Source of the DNA: Candidatus Aenigmatarchaeota archaeon | GTDB taxonomy: Archaea > Aenigmatarchaeota > Aenigmatarchaeia > QMZP01 | Direction: 5' to 3' | DNA: 8,911 bases | Assembly: GCA_016202745.1 (NCBI GenBank) | Contig: JACQOB010000164.1 | Coordinates: 1 to 8,911, forward strand | Shown here: piece after piece, positions 1 to 6,595 of the stretch | Layout of the letters: each line of letters opens with the position of its first letter | How positions within the stretch are numbered: the stretch's first letter is position 1 | Program-made: the position numbers and the translations under genes | Notes under the pieces: model-generated | What the model was told of the DNA's origin: nothing | Seen by the model: only the letters and a program-made list of their open reading frames with translations | The model's database searches: none

Positions 1-18
1 ATTTACTATCAATAAGTT

Positions 19-40
19 GAATATATTGAAAGTATTGGGG
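19..40 (+). promoter_or_regulatory. AT-rich leader of the HTH/ATPase operon
   Basis: The short stretch before the first gene is AT-rich and contains a TATA-like AATATATTG at 20-28 and a G-rich TTGGGGA at 35-41 just before the ATG at 46. The pentamer TATTG occurs at 24-28 and 33-37, and its inverse CAATA at 10-14. Such repeats could be contacted by the multi-HTH protein encoded next, but only 45 bases are visible and no firm box assignment is possible. Confidence 0.3.
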
Positions 41-45
41 AAAAC

Positions 46-1065
46 ATGGCATTACCACAATATGCAATAGAAGTGAGGCGGGCGCTTGCCAGTGCAGGCG
101 TCTCCCTGACTGACGCGGCAGAAGGGGCGAAGGTGGGGAGGCATTTCCTGCAGGCGCTGTACACTGGCACGGTTAAAAACCTTGACAGAACACTGCTTGG
201 AGAGAGGAAAAGGGTGTACAGCTACTTCAAGGAGAGGCATGGGTTAGAGATAAGCAGCCTGTATTCGCCATACTTTGAGCCAATCTCCGAGAGGGATGCG
301 CCGAGGGTCCAGCTGTGGAAGGTTTATGTCGATAGGTATGACGGGAGCCTGGACAAGCTCTCCAGGAAGTCAGGCGTTTCCACGAACTCAATATCCGACT
401 TCCTTCACGGGAAGACAACCATGTTCAGGTCACATGTGGAGCAGAGGATATACAAGGCAACCGGTCTGCAGTGCTTCAACCCGGAAGGCGCATACGGGAA
501 TGTGGATTCAGGAAGGGATGCCTCCAGAAAACCAGCGGACCCAAGGGCGTCGGCAGACATGATGAGAAGCGGCCTGAGGCGGTATATCAATGATAGGCAC
601 AGCGGAATTGCAGCACGTTTCGCAAGATCTGTTGGCATAGGCAGGAGCACTGTCACGGACTTCCTGAACGGCAGGTCCAGCACATTCAAGGGCTACGTAA
701 TGCGCAAGATTCATGCCGCAACAGGGCTGGATGTCTTCAACCCGGATGCGTATTATCATGAAGCCGGGGCCGCAGTAATGGAGGAGGGAATAATCGGGAA
801 GCCTGCGGCATCAGGGACAGGCGCTGGCCCGGCCGCCTTTTCAGCGGACGACCTTGCCGAGCATGCGGGTGACCTGTTCTATTCAATGTCCAGGGCGTTG
901 GAAATGATCAGGAACAACCCGGAGGCAAGGAGCAGGTTCAGGGAAATGGTTCCAGGCGGCGATGTGGGGAAAGTTACCGCGTATATCAAAAACATGTACA
1001 CGGACAAGGATGACATACTGCTGGATTCGAAACTGACACCCTTGCCGAAGAGGGGAGGGAGATGA
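46..1065 (+). CDS. Triple helix-turn-helix repeat DNA-binding protein
   Basis: This 339-residue protein was not recognised as a named family. It holds three similar units of about 60 residues, at roughly 8-73, 89-148 and 174-237. Each has the pattern of a lambda-repressor/XRE-type HTH (small-residue helix, GVS or GIG turn, then a recognition helix ending in a Gly). Units 2 and 3 are clearly homologous: SDFLHGKTTMF pairs with TDFLNGRSSTF, and ATGLQCFNP with ATGLDVFNP. Unit 1 is more diverged. Alanine/glycine/proline-rich linkers follow unit 3, then an acidic-to-basic C-terminal segment (265-339) that could contact a partner. The stop lies 1 nt before the ATPase gene, so the two are surely co-translated. 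I infer that it binds tandem DNA sites and recruits or regulates the ATPase; autoregulation is also possible. It could be a plain transcription factor. Confidence 0.75.
   Translation: MALPQYAIEVRRALASAGVSLTDAAEGAKVGRHFLQALYTGTVKNLDRTLLGERKRVYSYFKERHGLEISSLYSPYFEPISERDAPRVQLWKVYVDRYDGSLDKLSRKSGVSTNSISDFLHGKTTMFRSHVEQRIYKATGLQCFNPEGAYGNVDSGRDASRKPADPRASADMMRSGLRRYINDRHSGIAARFARSVGIGRSTVTDFLNGRSSTFKGYVMRKIHAATGLDVFNPDAYYHEAGAAVMEEGIIGKPAASGTGAGPAAFSADDLAEHAGDLFYSMSRALEMIRNNPEARSRFREMVPGGDVGKVTAYIKNMYTDKDDILLDSKLTPLPKRGGR
1054..1058 (+). promoter_or_regulatory. Strong Shine-Dalgarno for the GHKL ATPase
   Basis: GGAGG lies 8 nt upstream of the ATG at 1067, inside the last codons of the preceding gene. 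It supports the 1067 start and coupled translation of the two genes. Confidence 0.65.
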
Positions 1066-1066
1066 C

Positions 1067-2716
1067 ATGCAAAGAGAAATAACGCCGGCCATAGACAGGA
1101 GGAACATAGAGTACATCATTAGGCAGCTTGGAAGCATGTACAACCCGCTTGAATCCGCAAGGGAGTACATCTCCAACGGCATAGACAATTACCTGAAGGG
1201 TGTTGCCCCAAAGATAAGGATTGGCATCTATGTTGACAGGGTGAAAAGAGAAATCGCGATCATTGACAACGGCCCGGGGATGAGTTATGAAAAACTGGAC
1301 AGCCTGCCGGAAAGGATAGGCGCATCTGACAAAAGGGACATTATCGAGACCATAGGAAATAAGGGGCTGGGGATACTTGGCTTCATCTCCATGGGGGACA
1401 GCCCAATCCTCACGTACTACTCAAGGGATGACTCAACACCCCCTGACGCCTTCAACTTCTTGGCATGGACCACATCGCCATGGCAGGCAAGAAGTGACAT
1501 CGTCACGGCGGAGAGGCTGAGGACCCACAACAGGCTTTACAGGGTGGGCGGCACAGGCACAGTGGCTGTCGTATCCAACATACCGGAAAGGATACTGGAG
1601 AAGAATTTGAGGCCGGCGGAATTTGCAAAGGCCCTGAGGGAAATATATCACCCCCTGCTCCAGAGGGGAGATGTGGAGATACACATAACCTACGCAGGCG
1701 GCAGCAGGAACAGGGTGGAGAGGACAAACAGGCTTGAACCCCTGGAATTCTCAGGTGATTTCATTGTGCAGGGGGAAGAGCTTGAGGCTGACCTGCCTAA
1801 AGGCAGGGGGCAGATGGAAGTCTACATATGGCATACGCCCAAGAAGACTGACGGCAGGGTGAGGGCCTATAACAAGGGCGTCCTGGTCCTGAAGTCGTTG
1901 TGTGATGCAAGCCAGTTCAATTCAATGCCGTGGAAGTCCGGCAGGCTTGACGGATATGTCGTGGAGAACTTCCTGGAGCTCGCAGCCAACAGGAAGGAAT
2001 ATTTGACGGCCACTGAGCTGTTCAATTCATTCGTTTCCGTGATGGACAGCACCTATAAGGCGCCGCTGGAGGCTGCCGTGAAGTCCGGGAAAAGCCAGGC
2101 GGAAAGGAACGAAACAACAAGCTTCGGCTCCAAGATCATAAGGGATGTAGGGCAGTCTGTGTTCAGGGACCTCATAGAGAATGATGCGATAGAAAAGGTT
2201 TTCGTGAGGGACAGGAAGGGCGCTCCAAGAATGGCGGCAGAGTCGGAGGGTGGCGCAAGGACAACCGGCGGAGGCGGGAGGCCGGAAGGCTCCCCCACAA
2301 TGGAGCGCCACGACGAAGGCAGGCAGCCAACTCAAGCGTCCCCGCTGCTGAAGAGGGCTTATGAGGAATCATCCAAAGGCGGAAGGATGAAGGTTAAGCC
2401 GGGGAAAAGGTACCTTCCTGACTTCACATTCGGGCTTGATGATTTCGGCGGTGAGGATGACATAATGAGGAGCAGGCTGGACATGCCCTTCACCGTGATA
2501 CAGGTGAATACAGAGCACCCTGATTTCAAGAGGACGGACGGGGACAGGCAGAAGAGGGAGAGGTATGTGGCAGAGAGGATAGCCACAGAGCTTGGCAATT
2601 ACGTGCACAGGAATCTGATTGAGAACGGCGCCGGCCCTGAAGAGGCTGCCAGGGCCTCCGGCATATTCAGGGACGAATGCTACTACAAGAGCCTTAAGCT
2701 TTTCGGGCTGGATTAG
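1067..2716 (+). CDS. GHKL/Hsp90-like ATPase with C-terminal extension
   Basis: This 549-residue protein has an N-terminal Bergerat-fold ATPase of the GHKL class (Hsp90, MutL, GyrB/TopoVIB, MORC). All ATP-site motifs are visible: the N-box EYISNGIDN with likely general base E33, Asn37 and Asp40; the DNGPGM motif at 67-72; the glycine-rich lid GNKGLG at 97-102; and a TGTVAVV strand around 163-169. Residues 245-315 (YNKGVLVL, then LAANRKEY) resemble the S5-fold transducer that follows the ATPase domain in this class. A Gly-rich disordered linker at about 390-425 leads to a C-terminal domain at 427-549 containing IQVNTEHPDF. No endonuclease, topoisomerase or histidine-kinase motif is seen. Family knowledge says such ATPases dimerise on ATP binding and act as clamps or chaperones. 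The partner HTH gene implies action on DNA; the pathway is unknown. Confidence 0.8.
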   Translation: MQREITPAIDRRNIEYIIRQLGSMYNPLESAREYISNGIDNYLKGVAPKIRIGIYVDRVKREIAIIDNGPGMSYEKLDSLPERIGASDKRDIIETIGNKGLGILGFISMGDSPILTYYSRDDSTPPDAFNFLAWTTSPWQARSDIVTAERLRTHNRLYRVGGTGTVAVVSNIPERILEKNLRPAEFAKALREIYHPLLQRGDVEIHITYAGGSRNRVERTNRLEPLEFSGDFIVQGEELEADLPKGRGQMEVYIWHTPKKTDGRVRAYNKGVLVLKSLCDASQFNSMPWKSGRLDGYVVENFLELAANRKEYLTATELFNSFVSVMDSTYKAPLEAAVKSGKSQAERNETTSFGSKIIRDVGQSVFRDLIENDAIEKVFVRDRKGAPRMAAESEGGARTTGGGGRPEGSPTMERHDEGRQPTQASPLLKRAYEESSKGGRMKVKPGKRYLPDFTFGLDDFGGEDDIMRSRLDMPFTVIQVNTEHPDFKRTDGDRQKRERYVAERIATELGNYVHRNLIENGAGPEEAARASGIFRDECYYKSLKLFGLD

Positions 2717-2723
2717 TTTATAA
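2717..2723 (+). promoter_or_regulatory. TATA box for sec61-beta
   Basis: TTTATAA sits directly after the ATPase stop and about 37 nt upstream of the ATG at 2757. Archaeal initiation about 25 nt downstream of the box would give a leader of roughly 10-12 nt. This makes sec61-beta a separate transcription unit. Confidence 0.6.
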
Positions 2724-2756
2724 GAAACAAACGCAAGTTATAGCAAGGTGCTGGTG

Positions 2757-2915
2757 ATGGCCGAGAAATACTCAATGCCGCAGACGCAGGCAGGGCTTGT
2801 GAGGTACTTCGAGGAATCCAAGGAATCGATCAAGATAAAGCCGATGATGATAATCGGTGTGTCAGTAGCCCTTATATTCATTGAAATAGCGCTCAAATTC
2901 TGGGTGCCTGTGTGA
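2757..2915 (+). CDS. secG: Preprotein translocase subunit Sec61-beta (SecG)
   Basis: This 52-residue protein matches the archaeal Sec61-beta pattern. It has a short polar N-terminus with QAGLVRYFEE, then the signature region ESIKIKPMMIIGVSV, then one membrane helix (about residues 31-48) ending within a few residues of the stop. It is a tail-anchored, non-essential-type subunit of the SecYE protein-conducting channel, contacting SecY in the cytoplasmic membrane. The length is normal for the archaeal family. The start is the ATG at 2757; an in-frame GTG immediately before it is a less likely alternative, and AGGTG at 2746-2750 can serve as ribosome binding site. The gene has its own TATA box and is not expected to be functionally linked to the upstream ATPase. 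Confidence 0.88.
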   Translation: MAEKYSMPQTQAGLVRYFEESKESIKIKPMMIIGVSVALIFIEIALKFWVPV

Positions 2916-2941
2916 TAAATGCGTTGATGAGGCCCTGGAAG

Positions 2942-2949
2942 ATATATAA
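2942..2949 (+). promoter_or_regulatory. TATA box for the small membrane protein
   Basis: ATATATAA is centred about 26 nt upstream of 2971, so transcription would start near 2971. The message would be leaderless if a TTG at 2971 is used, or have about 9 nt of leader for the ATG at 2980. Confidence 0.55.
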
Positions 2950-2979
2950 CCTCCTTCACCAAATAATATATTGAGTGCC

Positions 2980-3342
2980 ATGTACGAGGTCAGAAAAGTT
3001 GACGTGCTTTCGATGGCGAAGATCTATGCCGTCATAATGGCAATCATCGGCTTCATTATGGGCATTGTAATGGCTGTTATTTTCCTGACTGTCGGGTCAT
3101 TCGTGCCTGCCGCCACAGGGCCAGCCTCCTTTGGACTGCTGCCTTTTGGGTTAGGGGTTCTATCAATAATAGCCTTCCCGATACTCTACGGCGTGCTCGG
3201 CTTTGTGATGGGGGCAATAGGCGCTTTCCTTTACAACGTGATTGCAGGATGGATTGGGGGGGTGCAGCTTGACCTTCAGGGTGGCAGGCTGCAGCAATCC
3301 CCTCCACAGCCTGCAAGGCCGGCCCGCAAGAAACCGCAATAA
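2980..3342 (+). CDS. Small multi-spanning membrane protein (DUF3566-like)
   Basis: This is a 120-residue hydrophobic protein. The N-terminal YEVRKVDVLSMAKIY, the first membrane segment (about 12-40), the second hydrophobic block (about 52-92, probably two helices, ending FLYNVIAGWIGGVQLDL) and a cytosolic Pro/Lys-rich tail (PPQPARPARKK) resemble small archaeal membrane proteins commonly labelled DUF3566-like. Their function is unknown. I chose the ATG at 2980 because the sequence family begins a few residues before VRKVDVLS. A TTG at 2971 in the same frame would add three residues and would fit the TATA position for a leaderless message. A short T-run (3347-3351) follows the stop and may end the transcript. 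No functional link to neighbours is evident. Confidence 0.7.
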   Translation: MYEVRKVDVLSMAKIYAVIMAIIGFIMGIVMAVIFLTVGSFVPAATGPASFGLLPFGLGVLSIIAFPILYGVLGFVMGAIGAFLYNVIAGWIGGVQLDLQGGRLQQSPPQPARPARKKPQ

Positions 3343-3346
3343 GCCC

Positions 3347-3351
3347 TTTTT
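3347..3351 (+). terminator. Possible T-tract terminator
   Basis: A TTTTT run lies 5 nt after the membrane-protein stop. Archaeal RNA polymerase can terminate at U-tracts without a hairpin, and the next promoter (3429) lies 78 nt on. The tract is short, so the call is weak. Confidence 0.3.
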
Positions 3352-3428
3352 CTGATTACGTCTTGCGCCGTAGCTGCGGGTGAATTTGTTGGTGGAAATA
3401 AGCTGATTGACGGAAAGACAATGGAAAC

Positions 3429-3436
3429 TTTAAATA
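3429..3436 (+). promoter_or_regulatory. TATA box for the korA-zinc ribbon-korB operon
   Basis: TTTAAATA is a strong archaeal TATA box. It lies inside the longest open frame (which could begin at 3421), so a start upstream of it is improbable. Initiation would fall near 3457, leaving a leader of about 30 nt before the ATG at 3490. Confidence 0.7.
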
Positions 3437-3475
3437 GAGTGCCGGGCCATAAAGGTAGTAACGTAGTGGTTGTTT

Positions 3476-3482
3476 GGAGTGG
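3476..3482 (+). promoter_or_regulatory. Ribosome binding site fixing the korA start
   Basis: GGAGTGG lies 7-10 nt before the ATG at 3490 and is complementary to the 3' end of archaeal 16S rRNA. Together with the TATA box at 3429 it places the korA start at 3490, not at the earlier ATG at 3421. Confidence 0.65.
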
Positions 3483-3489
3483 AAAAGGA

Positions 3490-5325
3490 ATGAAGGTAGT
3501 GAACGACTTTTCATGGAAGATCGCCGGGGTAGCTGGTGACGGGATCCTGAATGCCGGCCTGATGCTTGCGAGATGCTGCATGAGGGGAGGCCTGAATGTC
3601 TTTGCCTCAGCCGAATATCCTTCGCTGATCAGGGGAGGCCACAACCACCTGGACGTCAGGGTGTCTGAGAAGCCCACATATTCCCACACCAAGCATCTTT
3701 CCCTGCTGGTTGCGTTGAACATGGATTCCGTCAGGAAGCACGCAAAGAAGCTGCTCCCCGGAGGCGGGATCATATACGACGGCGACCAGCTAAAGCTGAT
3801 GGAGCAGGACGTTGGCAGGAGCGACATAAAGCTGTACCCTGTTCCCCTCCTGGCGCTGGCGGAGCAGGCGGGTGGAAAGATAATGAGGAACGTTGTCGCG
3901 ATGGGCGCCACAATAGGCCTGACTGGCTTTGACATAGAGCTGTTCAATGAGATACTCAGGTTCAACTTTGGCGGCAAGAAGGGCGAGGCCGTCGTCCAGG
4001 CCAACATACTCGCCGCCAGGTTCGGCTGTGATTACATAAGGGAGCACTACTGCAGGTCCGGCGACGACAAGCCCGGCGGCTACAAGTCCGTCGATAACAT
4101 CGACGGCAGGTACTCCATCGACGGCGGGCACCCTGGGGATGGCTTCGGTTTCAGGCTGGAGAGGCGTGAGGGCAACGGGCATATTTTCCTTTCCGGCAAT
4201 GAGGCAATAGTCGCCGGCGCCATCAAGGCCGGCTGCAAGTTCTTTGCCGCATATCCCATGACGCCCGCTTCTTCAATACTGCACGGCATGGCGGCCAATG
4301 AGAAGGCCTTTGACATGGTGGTCAAGCACACGGAGGATGAGATTGCGGCCATAAACATGGCCATTGGGGCCAGCTTTGCCGGCGTGAGGGCAATGACAGC
4401 CACCTCCGGCGGCGGATTCGCCCTGATGGCTGAGGGTTTCGGGCTTGCCGCCCAGACAGAGACGCCCATTGTGGTGGTCGAGGCACAGAGGCCAGGCCCT
4501 GCCACCGGGATGGCAACCCATTCGGGACAGGGGGACCTGAGGTTTGTCCTGCACGCGTCCACTGACGAGTTCCCGAGGATCGTAATCGCCCCGGGGGATG
4601 TCACTGACTGCTTCTTCAAGACCGTGCACGCCTTCAACCTGGCGGAAAAATACCAGCTCCCTGTTGTCGTGATGACGGACAAGTACCTTGGGGAAAGCTA
4701 TGCATCCGTCGAGGAATTCGGGCACAGGGGGCTGAAGATGGAGAGGGGGAAATTCATTCCGGACGGGGAGCTCGCAAACAACGGGCACGAATATAGAAGG
4801 TACAAGATAACGGAAGACGGGGTCTCCCCCAGGGCAGTGCCAGGCCAGAAGGGTGGCATGCACACTGCAAGCTCCTATGAGCACGATGAGGAAGGCTTTG
4901 AGAGGGAGGAGGAGGAGACGAGGATAGCCATGCACCACAAGCGGTTCAGGAAGCTGGAAACCGCATCAAAGGAGATACCCGAGCCCGAGATATATGGCCC
5001 TGCCAAGGCGGATGTCACAATCCTCTCCTGGGGCTCACCGAAGGGCCCGATAAAGGAGGCGATGAAGCTGCTCCAGAAGGACGGCATAGCAGCAAATTAC
5101 CTCCAGATAATGTACCTTTCGCCGTTCCCTGCAAAGAAGGTGGCGGAAACAATAAAGAAGGCAAAGAGATGTGTCATTGTCGAGAGCAACATGACATCCA
5201 TGCTCAACAGCCTGGTAAGGGAGCACTGCCTGCTGGACGTCAGGGACAAGGTGCTGCGGTACGACGGCAGGCCCTTCAACCCTGAGGATATTTACCAAAG
5301 CATAAAGGCGATGGTTGCGGGCTGA
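3490..5325 (+). CDS. korA: 2-oxoacid:ferredoxin oxidoreductase subunit alpha (fused gamma-alpha)
   Basis: This 611-residue subunit belongs to the enzyme that oxidatively decarboxylates a 2-oxoacid with CoA and TPP, passing electrons to ferredoxin. Residues 1-188 form the gamma (POR gamma-type) domain, with GVAGDGIL at 13-20 and EYPSLIRGGHNH at 42-53. A Gly/Asp-rich linker (about 190-229) joins it to the alpha domain, with YPMTPAS at 255-261 (the usual YPITPSS-type substrate/TPP motif), KHTEDE at 279-284 and ATSGGGF at 304-310. The C-terminal alpha portion runs to 611 and includes a charged insertion at about 463-490. Length is normal for the fused family. The substrate (2-oxoglutarate, pyruvate or other) cannot be decided here. 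The 3490 start rests on the TATA box and Shine-Dalgarno lying between it and the upstream ATG at 3421. Its linker carries one copy of the 25-nt hairpin repeat. Confidence 0.93.
   Translation: MKVVNDFSWKIAGVAGDGILNAGLMLARCCMRGGLNVFASAEYPSLIRGGHNHLDVRVSEKPTYSHTKHLSLLVALNMDSVRKHAKKLLPGGGIIYDGDQLKLMEQDVGRSDIKLYPVPLLALAEQAGGKIMRNVVAMGATIGLTGFDIELFNEILRFNFGGKKGEAVVQANILAARFGCDYIREHYCRSGDDKPGGYKSVDNIDGRYSIDGGHPGDGFGFRLERREGNGHIFLSGNEAIVAGAIKAGCKFFAAYPMTPASSILHGMAANEKAFDMVVKHTEDEIAAINMAIGASFAGVRAMTATSGGGFALMAEGFGLAAQTETPIVVVEAQRPGPATGMATHSGQGDLRFVLHASTDEFPRIVIAPGDVTDCFFKTVHAFNLAEKYQLPVVVMTDKYLGESYASVEEFGHRGLKMERGKFIPDGELANNGHEYRRYKITEDGVSPRAVPGQKGGMHTASSYEHDEEGFEREEEETRIAMHHKRFRKLETASKEIPEPEIYGPAKADVTILSWGSPKGPIKEAMKLLQKDGIAANYLQIMYLSPFPAKKVAETIKKAKRCVIVESNMTSMLNSLVREHCLLDVRDKVLRYDGRPFNPEDIYQSIKAMVAG
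4086..4110. repeat. Hairpin repeat copy A, inside the korA linker
   Basis: A 25-nt segment contains a perfect 8-bp stem, CCGTCGAT (4088-4095) and ATCGACGG (4099-4106), with an AAC loop. It encodes korA residues from about 199 to 207 in the linker between the gamma and alpha domains. It matches 23 of 25 positions with the segment at 6612-6636. The two differences are opposite each other in the stem, so pairing is kept (T4091-A4103 here, G6617-C6629 there). Confidence 0.7.
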
Positions 5326-5326
5326 T

Positions 5327-5599
5327 ATGAGGGCGCAAAGGTGCGAATCCTGCGGTTCGCTGATGTTCACAAGCGGCCAGCATGCGATGGGCAACCCGAA
5401 AAGCCCGTATTGCATCCACTGCACCACCCCCGACGGGAAGGTGAAGCGTAGGAAGGATGTGGCCGCCGACCTGGTGAGGCACCTGATGAAGCAGGGCATG
5501 ACAAAGGAGAATGCCGAATACAAGGCGAAGAGGATAATGGTCAAGCAGCCCAAGTGGAAAAAGGTGAGGGAGGTTATTCACAAAACAAGGAGAAAGTAA
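5327..5599 (+). CDS. Putative zinc-ribbon protein between korA and korB
   Basis: This 90-residue protein has an N-terminal zinc ribbon formed by CESC (Cys6, Cys9) and CIHC (Cys29, Cys32) with a GNPKSPYC approach. A Lys/Arg-rich helical tail (about 43-90, with RHLMKQGMTKENAEYKAKRI) follows. The overall layout resembles the small 'putative zinc ribbon domain' family (PF12674-like). No catalytic residues are visible. The ATG at 5327 is 1 nt after the korA stop; a TTG at 5315 would overlap korA and is less likely. The next gene, korB, starts 11 nt after the stop, so the three are one operon. I infer an accessory role for the oxidoreductase (assembly, cluster or metal handling, or stabilisation), but nucleic-acid binding or a chance neighbour cannot be excluded. 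Confidence 0.78.
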   Translation: MRAQRCESCGSLMFTSGQHAMGNPKSPYCIHCTTPDGKVKRRKDVAADLVRHLMKQGMTKENAEYKAKRIMVKQPKWKKVREVIHKTRRK

Positions 5600-5610
5600 A
5601 GGACATATTC

Positions 5611-6567
5611 ATGGACGGAAAGGAATTCAAGGTCCCCATGAACGGGAACGGATCCAACGGCAATGGTGTGGAGGTTAGCCACGGCCTGAAGGTGTTGCAG
5701 GACAGGAAAAAGACGACAATGGCAGGCCTGACGCCAAAGGAACTGCCCACATGGTGCGGGGGCTGCGGGGACTTCAACATACTCTTCACAATCAAGAACA
5801 CGCTTGTTGAGCTTGACATTGACCCGGCAAGCACAGCCATCTTCTCAGGCATTGGATGCGGCTCCAAGACACCGCACTTCATAAAGACCTACGGATTCGA
5901 GGGGCTGCACGGCAGGTCGCTGCCTGTTGCCACAGGCACCCTGCTGGCAAACCACCACCTGAATGTGATTGTCGTCACGGGAGACGGCGACGGCTATGGC
6001 ATCGGCGGGAACCACCTCATACACACTATGAGAAGGAACTTCAACATGACGCACATAATCCAGAACAACGAGGTCTACGGCCTCACGAAGGGCCAGTATT
6101 CCCCGACAAGCCCCGCGGGCTTCAGGTCGCCATCCACGCCGCAGGGTGCGATAGACACGCCGGTGAACCCAATCTCCCTGGCAATAACAATGGGCGCCAC
6201 CTATGTCGCAAGGGGGTACGCCTATGAGGTGAAGCACCTTCAGAAGCTTCTGGCAGACGGGATCAGGCACAAAGGCTATGCCCTTATAGACGTCTTCCAG
6301 CCATGCTCCACTTATAACAAGATCAACACGATAGCCTGGTACAAGGAGCACTTGTACAAGCTTGAGGACAGCGGGCATGACCCAGCGGACAAGATGCTGG
6401 CATTGTCGAAGGCAATGGGGGACGGTGACAAATTGCCAATAGGCCTTTTCTACAGGGAAAACAGGCCCACATACGAGGACAGCATGCCCCAGCTTAACGG
6501 CGTCCCGCTTGTCAAGAAGGACATTTCCGACATTGACATAACGCCGATGCTGCAGCGGTTCAAATAG
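5611..6567 (+). CDS. korB: 2-oxoacid:ferredoxin oxidoreductase subunit beta
   Basis: This 318-residue TPP- and [4Fe-4S]-binding subunit partners the upstream KorA. Visible landmarks are WCGGCGDF (Cys49, Cys52), GIGCGSK (Cys83) and QPCSTYN (Cys232), the four cysteines expected to hold the cluster. The TPP/Mg signature starts at GDGDGYG (124-130) and ends at QNNEVYGLTKGQ (151-162). The oxygen-sensitive cluster relays electrons from TPP-bound substrate to ferredoxin. Length fits the short archaeal KorB type that lacks a separate ferredoxin-like delta subunit. I chose the ATG at 5611, with AAAGGA at 5598-5603 as ribosome binding site. A GTG at 5554 in frame would overlap the zinc-ribbon gene and add 19 unconserved residues. 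Residues 1-25 (rich in Asn/Gly) look disordered. The stop codon forms part of the terminator hairpin. Confidence 0.93.
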   Translation: MDGKEFKVPMNGNGSNGNGVEVSHGLKVLQDRKKTTMAGLTPKELPTWCGGCGDFNILFTIKNTLVELDIDPASTAIFSGIGCGSKTPHFIKTYGFEGLHGRSLPVATGTLLANHHLNVIVVTGDGDGYGIGGNHLIHTMRRNFNMTHIIQNNEVYGLTKGQYSPTSPAGFRSPSTPQGAIDTPVNPISLAITMGATYVARGYAYEVKHLQKLLADGIRHKGYALIDVFQPCSTYNKINTIAWYKEHLYKLEDSGHDPADKMLALSKAMGDGDKLPIGLFYRENRPTYEDSMPQLNGVPLVKKDISDIDITPMLQRFK

Positions 6568-6587
6568 CCTTTTTCCCAAAAAGGCTA
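6565..6587 (+). terminator. korB hairpin terminator
   Basis: TAGCCTTTTT (6565-6574) and AAAAAGGCTA (6578-6587) form a perfect 10-bp stem with a CCC loop. The first three bases are the korB stop. The stem includes a T5 run on both strands, so it may also stop minus-strand transcripts from the converging peptidase gene. A competing pairing uses CTTTTTC (6569-6575) with GAAAAAG (6590-6596). Confidence 0.6.
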
Positions 6588-6595
6588 GCGAAAAA

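Noticed and set aside
10..37. CAATA/TATTG repeats as an operator for the triple-HTH protein
   Set aside because: The pentamers are AT-rich and too short to be meaningful with only 45 bases of upstream sequence visible.
3276..4007. 243-codon open frame on the minus strand
   Set aside because: It is antisense to korA, whose protein family is unmistakable. The translation has no recognisable domain.
4273..4938. 221-codon open frame on the minus strand
   Set aside because: It is a shadow of the korA alpha domain, His/Pro-rich, with no family features.
5845..6579. 244-codon open frame on the minus strand
   Set aside because: It is antisense to korB and begins in its terminator. It arises from codon bias of the real gene.
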